64,000 nt of DNA, taken from NCBI RefSeq assembly GCF_001815355.1, contig NZ_KV820360.1, forward strand, positions 233,716 through 297,715, given 5' to 3'. Made by a program: the position numbers and the translations under genes. Of the stretch, positions 49,201 to 57,436 are shown piece by piece (position 1 is the stretch's first letter; each line of letters opens with the position of its first letter). The notes beneath the pieces are model-generated. The model did no database searches, was not told the origin of the DNA, and saw nothing but the letters and a program-made list of their open reading frames with translations. Source of the DNA: Haemophilus sp. HMSC068C11 (lineage in GTDB: Bacteria; Pseudomonadota; Gammaproteobacteria; Enterobacterales; Pasteurellaceae).

Positions 49201-50210
49201 TTTCGCCCTCTCAACAATAAATAGAGGAAAAACGGTGCACCACAAGCAGAGGTTAAAATCCCTATTGGGAGTTCAATGCTCGCAACAGTACGGGCGAGTG
49301 TGTCTGTGAGAAGTAAAAAACTCGCACCAAGTAACAACGATGTTGGCAGCAATAAAATGAAATTGGCGCCCACTAATAATCGTGCAATATGGGGCACAAG
49401 CAAACCGATCCAGCCAATAATCCCCGTAATGGAGACCGCACTTGCCGTACAAAGCGTAGTGAAAATAATCAAAATATAGCGCGTACGTTGGATAGGAATA
49501 CCGAGGCTTTTAGCCTCATCTTCTTCTAAAGCGAGCAGATTTAAGCGCCAACGCAATAAGAAAAGTGGCAGAATACCAAGTATTAAAATAGGGGTAAGTT
49601 GAGTTAATTCTTTCATACCAACGGCCGTGAAACTGCCTAATAGCCAAAAGGTAATCGAAGGTAATTGGGTGAAAGGATCAGCTAAAATTTTTAACAGTGA
49701 AATGCCCGCGCCAAGTAATGAACCGATCGCAATCCCCGAAAGCACTAAGACCAAAATGGGATCTTGATTACGGCTTCTTGATGCGACCATAGAGACACAT
49801 AGCACCGCCAAGATACCGCCACTAAAGGCAAAAAGCTGCACGTAAAACATCGGTAAGTTGTAGAAAATCGCCAATGACGCACCAAGTCCAGCACCGCTTG
49901 AAACACCTAAGATATCAGGAGAAACCAACGGATTTTTAAACATCCCTTGATAAGTCGCGCCTGCGGCGGCTAATGCGGCACCTACTAAACAGGCGACCAA
50001 AATACGTGGGGTACGAATATGCCAAAGCACCGTTTCAACGGAAGAAGGCGTTTGACATTTCGTTTCAAATAGACAACGAATCGCTTGTCCAAGTTGAAGG
50101 GGAGAAATCGGAAATCGCCCCACATTCAACGAAAGCAAAATGGTGGCGACTAATAAAATCACTAAGGAAGTGAAAAAGAGTTTGGGATTACGTTGAACAA
50201 AATACGGCAT
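49197..50210 (-). CDS. molB: Molybdate ABC transporter permease MolB (FecCD family)
   Basis: About ten-helix permease of the BtuC/FecCD class: VGAALAAAGATYQGMFKNPL, VSPDILGVSSGAGLGASLAI, and GIIGWIGLLVPHIARLLVG. 337 residues, equal to the H. influenzae protein whose structure (HI1471) was solved and first taken for a metal-chelate transporter, later shown to carry molybdate. It starts 2 nt after the molA stop. Confidence 0.91.
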   Translation of the reverse strand: MPYFVQRNPKLFFTSLVILLVATILLSLNVGRFPISPLQLGQAIRCLFETKCQTPSSVETVLWHIRTPRILVACLVGAALAAAGATYQGMFKNPLVSPDILGVSSGAGLGASLAIFYNLPMFYVQLFAFSGGILAVLCVSMVASRSRNQDPILVLVLSGIAIGSLLGAGISLLKILADPFTQLPSITFWLLGSFTAVGMKELTQLTPILILGILPLFLLRWRLNLLALEEDEAKSLGIPIQRTRYILIIFTTLCTASAVSITGIIGWIGLLVPHIARLLVGANFILLLPTSLLLGASFLLLTDTLARTVASIELPIGILTSACGAPFFLYLLLRGRK

Positions 50211-50212
50211 AA

Positions 50213-51211
50213 CTATTTCACATCATGTAGCAATTGAGTCGCTTGCTCTGGGGTTAATTCAATCTGATAGAACACGTGATAAAACGTTTGCACTTCTTTT
50301 GTAAATTCAGTCATAGGTTTACCGCTAACTAAATGCGAGACCCAACGCACCCCAAGCAAACGGTTCACACTAGGTGGCGAATCTAACCAACCAAATGGAT
50401 TATTCGGGATTAAAAAAACTTGTCCATTTTTGACCGCACTTAACTGTTGCCATTGCGGATTCTCTTTTAAGGTTTGCAAAAACTCTGGGTATTGGCTAAA
50501 AATTACATCAGGATTCCATAATAAAAGCTGCTCCATCGAAACCTGCGTAAGCCCTTTATGATTGCCTTCTACCACATTTTTTAAACCCACGATTTCAATG
50601 GCTTCTGTATGAATAGAGCCTTTTTGCCCTGTTTGTAGGCCATCTGCACTACGAGCTAAATAGAAGGTTTTGGTCAATTTAGAGGCATTTTCGACCGCTT
50701 GTTTAAGGGTTTCTTCGGCATACTTCGCTTGAGGTTCTGTAAGATTTTCTACGCCTAACACTTTCCCTAAATAACGCAAAGTAGTGGGTGTTTCACTGAG
50801 TTTGCCGTCTAGCAGCAAATAAGGTACACCCGTTTGCTCAAAAGCCCGTTTAGCTTGGTCGATATAGTTTGGGGTGACATTGCCTACATCAATAATTAAA
50901 TTCGGTTGCAATGCCACAATTTTCTCTGGCGAGAGCGTACTGCCTTTTCCGGCAATTTTTCCCAAGGTTGGGAGAGATTGTTGTGCTGCAGGAAACAATT
51001 TTCCACGTTTTTCCATATTAAATCCCGCCAATCCCGGTAATTTATTGGGCGCACTTGAAAGGAGCAACACGTCAGCCGGATTACCTGCACTTAATACTTT
51101 TTCAATTTTAGCTGACGGAGGTAATTCCCCTGCCAAATAAGCGATTTCCTCTGTTGCGAATGCACTGGTTGATAAATAAAACGCGAGTGCAATACCTATC
51201 CATTTTTTCAT
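50213..51211 (-). CDS. molA: Periplasmic molybdate/tungstate-binding protein MolA
   Basis: Class III (siderophore/B12-type) binding protein with signal peptide MKKWIGIALAFYLSTSAFA. The mature part shows PADVLLLSSAPNKLPGLAGF, LQPNLIIDVGNVTPNYIDQA, and NNPFGWLDSPPSVNRLLGVRW. Unlike ModA it has the BtuF/FhuD fold, but the H. influenzae homologue binds free molybdate and tungstate. 332 residues. Start of the molABC operon; two ModE-like palindromes lie in the divergent region upstream. Confidence 0.9.
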   Translation of the reverse strand: MKKWIGIALAFYLSTSAFATEEIAYLAGELPPSAKIEKVLSAGNPADVLLLSSAPNKLPGLAGFNMEKRGKLFPAAQQSLPTLGKIAGKGSTLSPEKIVALQPNLIIDVGNVTPNYIDQAKRAFEQTGVPYLLLDGKLSETPTTLRYLGKVLGVENLTEPQAKYAEETLKQAVENASKLTKTFYLARSADGLQTGQKGSIHTEAIEIVGLKNVVEGNHKGLTQVSMEQLLLWNPDVIFSQYPEFLQTLKENPQWQQLSAVKNGQVFLIPNNPFGWLDSPPSVNRLLGVRWVSHLVSGKPMTEFTKEVQTFYHVFYQIELTPEQATQLLHDVK

Positions 51212-51256
51212 ATTCTTCTCTCTTTAGCGGTTTAAAATGAGATGACTTTATTTTAA

Positions 51257-51280
51257 CGCTATATATCTTTTAACATAGCA
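51257..51280. promoter_or_regulatory. ModE-like operator upstream of molABC
   Basis: CGCTATAT-N8-ACATAGCA. It has the same 8-bp spacing and half-sites as the E. coli ModE operator and lies 46 bp before the molA start in the divergent region. Confidence 0.65.
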
Positions 51281-51303
51281 AATGAAATTTGGTAGAATGT
51301 CAT

Positions 51304-51327
51304 CGTTATATTTTTTATTATATAATA
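51304..51327. promoter_or_regulatory. ModE-like operator overlapping the -10 of the TonB receptor operon
   Basis: CGTTATAT-N8-ATATAATA. The right half contains a consensus -10 TATAAT (51321-51326), so a bound repressor would cover the promoter of the plus-strand operon. Confidence 0.65.
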
Positions 51328-51355
51328 TTTATTATTCATAGCTAAAGGTGAAAAA

Positions 51356-51871
51356 ATGAAATGGGATGTGATTTATAAGTTTTGCTTGCTTTGCATGCTC
51401 ATTGCGGGATTGGCTGGCATATTGTTCAGCGGCTTGGGGATCTATTTTCAGTGGCCCATTCAGGGCATCTTTCAGTGGCATTTAGGTTCGGCTTTACTGT
51501 TTATTTTGGGCGTGGTTTTGCACTTCTTCAATCGTAAAAATAAAGCGGTCAAAATTGTGCAACAATTTAACGATTTGGTGACACATAATCGCTATCCCAC
51601 CTATTGCAATTTAGATCGTTTAATCATGACGTTTGAGCACTTTTCAATTCTACAAATTGCAGAGCAACTTCAGCTCACCCCTTCGATTTTACTCACTGAA
51701 TTAGCTAACGGAAAAATAAACTTCAGCGATTCTAACCGCACTTTACGAGAAAATTTCCCCCATAATGATGAGAAAATTTTCGCCGCGATCACCATTGCAT
51801 TGAAGTTACGTTTCAACCCCAACCTAAAAGGATGTTCCAATGGAAAAGAAACTGCTTTGCATCGCCATTAG
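51356..51871 (+). CDS. Uncharacterised membrane protein, first gene of the TonB-receptor operon
   Basis: Not recognised. Two hydrophobic helices (about residues 8-30 and 43-61) with histidines at either end of the second (HLGSALLFILGVVLH), a DUF4405-like or cytochrome-b561-like pattern. A soluble region of about 100 residues with helical, HTH-like spacing (FSILQIAEQLQLTPSILLTE) follows. 171 residues. AAAGGTG precedes the ATG. Its end overlaps the TonB receptor start by 32 nt. The shared ModE-like operator suggests a role in Mo/W uptake, perhaps energising or processing at the inner membrane; this is inference. Confidence 0.7.
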   Translation: MKWDVIYKFCLLCMLIAGLAGILFSGLGIYFQWPIQGIFQWHLGSALLFILGVVLHFFNRKNKAVKIVQQFNDLVTHNRYPTYCNLDRLIMTFEHFSILQIAEQLQLTPSILLTELANGKINFSDSNRTLRENFPHNDEKIFAAITIALKLRFNPNLKGCSNGKETALHRH

Positions 51872-53828
51872 TTTGGCTTGTTTGCCTGCTTATGCCGAGA
51901 ATGTATTTACTCTTGGTCAAATTGAAGTTATCGGTGAAAAAGCGAGTGATCTCAGCACCGCGCGTATTGATCAAGCTGAATTACAAAAAAATAACCAAGA
52001 TCGTGTGTCTGATGTAGCAAAAAGCACACCGGGTGTGTTTGTCGAACATGGCGGCGCACGCAACGAATACAACTTACTAGTACGTGGTTTTAATGCTCGC
52101 CGGGTACCCGTATTTATGGATGGTATTCCGGTTTATGTCCCTTATGATGGTGAAATGGACTTAGGTCGTTTTACCACCTTTGATTTATCTCGCATTGATA
52201 TTTCTAAAGGCGCAAGCTCTGTGCTTTATGGCGCAAATACGCTGGGTGGTGCAGTAAATTTAATTTCCAAAAAACCAGCTCAACCTATCGAAGGTTCTAT
52301 TGGCTATGGCTTTTCACATGGTAAAAGTGGTGGTACAGCAACCAATAAAACAGATTTTGATTTAGGCACTAAACAAGAACGATTTTATGCGCAAGTAAGT
52401 GGTTCTTTTATTGAGAAACAAGGCTTACAACTTTCTCATCATTATCAACAAATCAATCCCAAAGGCGATGATGGTGGTCGAGCAGAAAATTCTAAACAAC
52501 GTGATAAAAAATTAAGTTTGAAAGTCGCTTATACGCCAAATGAGCATGATGAATACGCACTGGCGTTCTCTACACAAAAAGGCACCAAAGAATCACCGTT
52601 CTATTCTGGCGCTGATAGTTTTGAACGCTATTGGCGCTGGCCGATGTGGGATAAAGACAGTATCTATTTCCTTTCCCATACTGAATTTGGCGCCCATCAT
52701 CTCACATTGAACACGAAGGCATTTTATGACACCTTTAAAAATGACCTACATGCTTTTGATGATGCCACATTCAGCACTCAAAAGAAAAAATCAAGCTTTA
52801 ATAGCTATTATCGTGACTACGCCTATGGGGCTGGCTTTGATTTAGGTGGCGATTTAACCTCCAAAGATCGCTTAAAATTCTCTACCCTCATTAAATATGA
52901 CGTGCATCGCGAACATAATGATGATGAACCTAGCGCAGTCGATAAAGATCGTACCTACAGCTTTGGTTTAGAAAATACTCATCATTTTAATGAGCAAACC
53001 TCTCTGATTACAGGCATCAGCTACGACAAACGTGATTCACACCGTGCAGAGAAATTTGAAAAACAATGTGCATCAACTCACCAAAAAAATGCGATTTGTC
53101 CGTTTGATATCGGTAATAAACACGCCTTTAATTATCAAATCAAACTTGCCCATCATTTCTCTGAAAATGATGAATTTGCGCTAAGTTTTGCGAAGAAAAC
53201 ACGTTTTGCCACAATGAAAGAACGTTATTCTCGCCGATTTGGTCGTACTGAACCGAATCCGTTCTTAAGCCCAGAAACCGCTTACCATTACGAAGCTAGT
53301 TATATGCATACCTTCGGCGATTGGTTAAGAATGGATAGCGCACTTTTCTATTCTGAAGTGAAAGATGCTATTGAAGAAATCGCGATTAGCAAGAAACTCA
53401 ATCAATATCAAAATGTGGGTAAAGAAGCCTTTAAAGGTGTTGAATTAGCCGTGAATGTTTTTGCAACCGATAATTTAACGTTAGGGGCAAACTACACCTA
53501 TACTCACGCAAAAAATAAAACCCAAGATACCATTGCTAAGAATGTGCCAAAACATAAATTCTTTGCATTTGTTGATTGGAAAATGTTACCAAATCTTTCA
53601 CTTTATGTGAGCCAAGAAGCGGAACATGGCCGTTATTATTTAGATGGCGGTGAAACCGTGAAACTCTCTGGTTTTGGAAACAGCAATGCAAAATTGATCT
53701 ATGAACCGGTTTCAGGATTAAGTTTAGAAGCAGGGGTATCAAACCTCTTTGATAAAAACTACTACTATCAAGCAGGTTATCCGGAAGAAGGTCGTGTTTA
53801 TTTCGGCAATATTCGATATAAATTCTAA
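51840..53828 (+). CDS. TonB-dependent outer-membrane receptor, predicted molybdate/tungstate-related
   Basis: Signal peptide (MEKKLLCIAISLACLPAYA) then a TonB-box region and plug: FTLGQIEVIGEKASD, RVSDVAKSTPGVFVEHGGARNE, YNLLVRGFNARRVPVFMDGIPV and ISKGASSVLYGANTLGGAVN. A 22-strand-type barrel ends at RYKF with terminal Phe. 662 residues, similar in size to the FhuE/BtuB class. AAAAGGA 8 nt before ATG. The ligand is unknown; location opposite molABC and the shared ModE-like sites point to molybdate, tungstate or a metallophore complex rather than iron. Confidence 0.88.
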   Translation: MEKKLLCIAISLACLPAYAENVFTLGQIEVIGEKASDLSTARIDQAELQKNNQDRVSDVAKSTPGVFVEHGGARNEYNLLVRGFNARRVPVFMDGIPVYVPYDGEMDLGRFTTFDLSRIDISKGASSVLYGANTLGGAVNLISKKPAQPIEGSIGYGFSHGKSGGTATNKTDFDLGTKQERFYAQVSGSFIEKQGLQLSHHYQQINPKGDDGGRAENSKQRDKKLSLKVAYTPNEHDEYALAFSTQKGTKESPFYSGADSFERYWRWPMWDKDSIYFLSHTEFGAHHLTLNTKAFYDTFKNDLHAFDDATFSTQKKKSSFNSYYRDYAYGAGFDLGGDLTSKDRLKFSTLIKYDVHREHNDDEPSAVDKDRTYSFGLENTHHFNEQTSLITGISYDKRDSHRAEKFEKQCASTHQKNAICPFDIGNKHAFNYQIKLAHHFSENDEFALSFAKKTRFATMKERYSRRFGRTEPNPFLSPETAYHYEASYMHTFGDWLRMDSALFYSEVKDAIEEIAISKKLNQYQNVGKEAFKGVELAVNVFATDNLTLGANYTYTHAKNKTQDTIAKNVPKHKFFAFVDWKMLPNLSLYVSQEAEHGRYYLDGGETVKLSGFGNSNAKLIYEPVSGLSLEAGVSNLFDKNYYYQAGYPEEGRVYFGNIRYKF

Positions 53829-53831
53829 AAT

Positions 53832-53872
53832 AAAAAACGGGCAACTTGTAAAACAGGTTGCCCGTTGTTTTT
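53832..53872. terminator. Bidirectional terminator between the TonB receptor and hldE
   Basis: 14-bp stem (53836-53849 with 53853-53866, one G-T pair), A run before and T run after. Confidence 0.9.
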
Positions 53873-53881
53873 ATAAAGTTA

Positions 53882-55312
53882 TTAATCTTTCAGCGATTTG
53901 ATTTTCTCAATCACATTTGTAGTTGAACAGCCATTTTCGAAATTCAATACACGAACGTCACCACCATTCGCCCACACTTCTTTGCTGCCTGCAATCTCTT
54001 CAGGTTTATAATCGCCACCTTTTACTAATAAATCCGGTAAAATCTCACCGATTAAACGTTGTGGCGTATCTTCATCAAAAGAGACCACCCAATCCACTGA
54101 CGCTAAACCAGCTAATACTGCCATACGTGCATTCAGATTGTTAATTGGACGACTTTCACCTTTTAAGCGTTTGACTGAATCATCCGTATTCACGGCAACA
54201 ATTAAACGATCGCCAAGTTTGCGAGCATTTTCTAAATAAGACACATGGCCAGGGTGAAGAATATCGAAACAACCGTTTGTCATCACAATTTTCTCACCAC
54301 GTGCTTTAGCATGATCTACGGCAATTTTTAATTGGCTTTCAGACATAATACCGAAACCCGTTTCAGAACGGCCATGGATTGCATTCTCTAACTCCACAGT
54401 AGAAACGGTTGATGTACCCAATTTACCGACCACAATACCTGCTGCCACATTGGCTAAATAGCAAGATTCTTCAAAAGAACGACCATCTGCAAGTGCAGTA
54501 GCTAAGACACTGATTACCGTATCACCTGCCCCCGTTACATCAAACACTTCTTTGGCAACGGTTGGCAAATGGAAAGGCTCTTGATTTGGACGAAGTAATG
54601 TCATGCCTTTTTCAGAACGAGTCACTAAAAGTGCGGTCAATTCAATGTCTGAAATTAATTTTAGGCCCTTTTCAATGATCTCTTCTTCAGAAACACATTT
54701 ACCCACTACGGCTTCAAACTCAGACATATTTGGCGTCAGTAAAGTCGCACCACGATAACGCTCAAAATCTGTGCCTTTTGGATCGATCAAGACTGGTACG
54801 TTTGCTTTGCGTGCAATTTGAATCATTTTTTGCACATCTTTTAACGTGCCTTTACCATAATCAGAAAGCACTAACGCACCAAAGTTTTTCACTTCCGCTT
54901 CTAATTTCGCAAGCAACTCATGACATTCAACATTTTGAAAATCTTCTTCAAAATCCAAACGAAGTAATTGTTGGTGACGAGACAAAATACGTAATTTCGT
55001 AATGGTTGGGTGAGTATCCAATGCCACAAAATTACAATCAATTTTTTGATGTTGTAATAAATTGGTTAAGGCTGTGCCTGTTTCATCTTGACCAATTAAA
55101 CCTAAAATTTGCACAGGGACATTAAGAGAAGCAATATTCATTGCCACGTTTGCTGCACCACCTGCACGCTCTTCATTATCTTGTACACGAACCACAGGAA
55201 CCGGTGCTTCCGGCGAAATACGATTAGTCGCACCAAACCAGTAACGATCAAGCATGACATCGCCTAGCACTAATACTTTTGCTTGATTAAAATTGGCAGA
55301 ATATTGAGCCAT
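53882..55312 (-). CDS. hldE: Bifunctional heptose 7-phosphate kinase / heptose 1-phosphate adenylyltransferase
   Basis: Makes ADP-heptose for lipooligosaccharide core. The N-terminal ribokinase domain ([32 protein letters not shown] with the catalytic Asp) spans about 1-318. The C-terminal nucleotidyltransferase begins at [22 protein letters not shown] with the HxGH motif. 476 residues. Divergent from htrB, as in H. influenzae; both serve LOS assembly. Confidence 0.96.
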   Translation of the reverse strand: MAQYSANFNQAKVLVLGDVMLDRYWFGATNRISPEAPVPVVRVQDNEERAGGAANVAMNIASLNVPVQILGLIGQDETGTALTNLLQHQKIDCNFVALDTHPTITKLRILSRHQQLLRLDFEEDFQNVECHELLAKLEAEVKNFGALVLSDYGKGTLKDVQKMIQIARKANVPVLIDPKGTDFERYRGATLLTPNMSEFEAVVGKCVSEEEIIEKGLKLISDIELTALLVTRSEKGMTLLRPNQEPFHLPTVAKEVFDVTGAGDTVISVLATALADGRSFEESCYLANVAAGIVVGKLGTSTVSTVELENAIHGRSETGFGIMSESQLKIAVDHAKARGEKIVMTNGCFDILHPGHVSYLENARKLGDRLIVAVNTDDSVKRLKGESRPINNLNARMAVLAGLASVDWVVSFDEDTPQRLIGEILPDLLVKGGDYKPEEIAGSKEVWANGGDVRVLNFENGCSTTNVIEKIKSLKD

Positions 55313-55409
55313 TTTGAAATCTCTCTGTTGGAATAATAAAAATTTGGCGCAATTTTACCACAACTCAAATTTGCGATAAACTACACGCCGAACTAACCAG
55401 AAAAGAATT

Positions 55410-56345
55410 ATGAAAAACGAAAAACTCCCTCAATTTCAACCGCACTTTCTAGCCCCAAAATACTGGGGATTTTGGCTTGGTGTGGCGATTTGGCGAAGCC
55501 TTTTGTTACTTCCCTATCCAATTCTACGTCATATCGGCAATGGCTTAGGCTGGCTTTTCTCAAAATTAAAAGTGGGAAAACGTCGTGCGGCAATTGCCCG
55601 TCGAAATCTTGAGCTCTGCTTCCCTGAAATGCCCGTTCAAGAACGTGAAGGCGTTTTGCAAGAAAACTTACGTGCCGTTGGGATGGCGATTATTGAAACC
55701 GGCATAGCATGGTTTTGGTCTGATGCTCGCATCAAAAAATGGTCAAAAATTGAAGGGTTAAATTATTTAAAAGAAAACGCCCAAGACGGCATTATCTTTG
55801 TGGGTGTCCATTTCCTTACCCTTGAATTAGGCGCGCGTATTGTGGGCTTACATCATCCTGGCGTAGGCGTTTATCGTCCCAATGACAATCCTGTACTGGA
55901 TTGGTTACAAATTAAAGGTCGTTTGCGTTCAAACAAAGACATGCTGAATCGAAAAGATCTGCGTGGCATGCTCAAAGCTTTACGTAAAGGTGAAACCATT
56001 TGGTATGCGCCCGATCATGATTACGGCCGAAAAAATGCGGTATTTGTGCCTTTCTTTGCAGTAAAAGAAGCCGCAACTACGACAGGCAGTTATTATCTGC
56101 TTAAATCTGCACCAAATTGTAAAGTTGTCCCTTTTGCTCCATTGCGTAATAAAGACGGCTCAGGCTATACGGTCAGTATTTCTCCACCAGTGGATTTTTC
56201 CGATCTTTCAGATGAAACAGCAATCGCTGCAAGAATGAATAAAGTTGTGGAAAAAGAAATCTTAAAAGGCGTGGAACAATACATGTGGTTACACCGCCGA
56301 TTTAAAACGCGTCCAACTGAAGATGAACCAAGTTTGTATTCATAA
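55410..56345 (+). CDS. htrB: Lipid A biosynthesis lauroyl/myristoyl acyltransferase HtrB (LpxL)
   Basis: Adds a secondary acyl chain to Kdo2-lipid IVA. One N-terminal membrane segment (WGFWLGVAIWRSLLLLPYPI), the catalytic HX4E motif in FVGVHFLTLELGAR, and WYAPDHDYGRKNAVFVPFF. 311 residues, same as H. influenzae HtrB. AAGAATT/ATG start; a USS overlaps codons 11-15. Confidence 0.95.
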   Translation: MKNEKLPQFQPHFLAPKYWGFWLGVAIWRSLLLLPYPILRHIGNGLGWLFSKLKVGKRRAAIARRNLELCFPEMPVQEREGVLQENLRAVGMAIIETGIAWFWSDARIKKWSKIEGLNYLKENAQDGIIFVGVHFLTLELGARIVGLHHPGVGVYRPNDNPVLDWLQIKGRLRSNKDMLNRKDLRGMLKALRKGETIWYAPDHDYGRKNAVFVPFFAVKEAATTTGSYYLLKSAPNCKVVPFAPLRNKDGSGYTVSISPPVDFSDLSDETAIAARMNKVVEKEILKGVEQYMWLHRRFKTRPTEDEPSLYS

Positions 56346-56422
56346 GTGCGGTTGATTTTTCATCTATTTTCGAATACAAAAACGACATATCGAAAAATAA
56401 GGAAAATTTCCTTATTTTTTTC

Positions 56423-56450
56423 TTGATCTTTATATAATAAAATATATAAT
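56423..56450 (+). promoter_or_regulatory. Promoter of a short terminated transcript upstream of ybgI
   Basis: -35 TTGATC (56423-56428), 16-bp spacer, perfect -10 TATAAT (56445-56450); predicted start near 56457. Confidence 0.6.
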
Positions 56451-56456
56451 GAACTC

Positions 56457-56550
56457 GTTTTAAGGTTTTAGATAGTAAACTTGTGTTATGACATACACAC
56501 TACTGGCTAGTGCATTCCCCCCACTCCTTTTGCACTAGCCATTTTTTTTT
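56457..56550 (+). ncRNA. Candidate small RNA or leader with C-rich terminator loop
   Basis: A transcript of about 94 nt from the promoter above, ending in a perfect 11-bp stem (56504-56514 with 56531-56541) and T9. The 16-nt loop is C-rich (CCCCCC and CTCCTTT), complementary to Shine-Dalgarno-like purine tracts. No gene is on either strand here. An ORF of 16 codons (ATG 56488 to TAG 56538) with six leucines lies across the stem but lacks a ribosome site. It could be a trans-acting sRNA or an attenuator in front of ybgI. Confidence 0.5.
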
Positions 56551-56591
56551 AAATCCCTTACCATATCTCACCCTTTTCTTTTTTCTCAAAA

Positions 56592-57350
56592 ATGATGAAC
56601 AATCTAAAACTTGAACGTTTACTAAACGAAAAACTTAGCACAGACAGAATCAATGATTACGCCCCTAACGGTTTGCAAGTAGAAGGTAAAGCAGAGATCA
56701 AAAAGATCATCACGGGTGTCACCGCAAGCCAAGCTTTGATTGATTATGCCATTGCACAACAAGCTGATGCGGTACTTGTCCACCACGGTTATTTTTGGAA
56801 AAGTGAAAATCCGTGCATCCGCGGTATGAAAGGCAAACGCATCAAAACCTTGCTTGTGAATGATATCAATTTATACGGCTACCACTTGCCTTTGGATGTC
56901 CACCCAGAATTAGGTAACAACGCAAAACTTGCTCAGTTATTAGGGATTAGCGATCTTCAACCTTTAGAAAATAGCGCAACCAGCATTCCTGTTTGGGGAA
57001 CGTTAAAAGATCCCGTTACTGCTGAAGAATTTGCGCACCGTATTGAACAAGTGCTTCACCGTAAACCGTTAATTTGCACCGAAAACGGACCGCACTTAAT
57101 CCGTAAAGTAGGCATTTGTACCGGTGGCGGACAAGGCTATATTGATTTAGCGGCAGCACAAGGTTGTGATGCCTTTATTACGGGCGAAGTTTCGGAGCAA
57201 ACCATTCACTCTGCTCGTGAGCAAGGTATTCATTTCTTTGCGGCTGGTCACCATGCAACAGAACGCTACGGCATTAAGGCATTAGGTGAATGGCTAGCGG
57301 CTGAATATGGCTTGGATGTAGAATTTAAAGATATTGATAATCCGGCCTAA
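56592..57350 (+). CDS. ybgI: Nif3/YbgI family metal-binding protein
   Basis: Dinuclear metal protein of the NIF3 family (old label GTP cyclohydrolase type 2-like). Metal-ligand motifs: VLVHHGYFWK near residue 65, YHLPLDVHPELGNN, and the C-terminal GHHATERYGI. 252 residues. The physiological role remains unclear; E. coli ybgI is linked to DNA repair and radiation phenotypes and sits by 5-oxoprolinase genes, not seen here. No strong Shine-Dalgarno; the upstream region carries the terminated transcript described at 56457. Confidence 0.9.
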   Translation: MMNNLKLERLLNEKLSTDRINDYAPNGLQVEGKAEIKKIITGVTASQALIDYAIAQQADAVLVHHGYFWKSENPCIRGMKGKRIKTLLVNDINLYGYHLPLDVHPELGNNAKLAQLLGISDLQPLENSATSIPVWGTLKDPVTAEEFAHRIEQVLHRKPLICTENGPHLIRKVGICTGGGQGYIDLAAAQGCDAFITGEVSEQTIHSAREQGIHFFAAGHHATERYGIKALGEWLAAEYGLDVEFKDIDNPA

Positions 57351-57436
57351 CTGGTACAAAGTGTGATTAATTGACGAAAGCACACAAAACAAGTATAATC
57401 TTGTCGATTTTTTTAACTCAAACATAGGAAAAAAAT

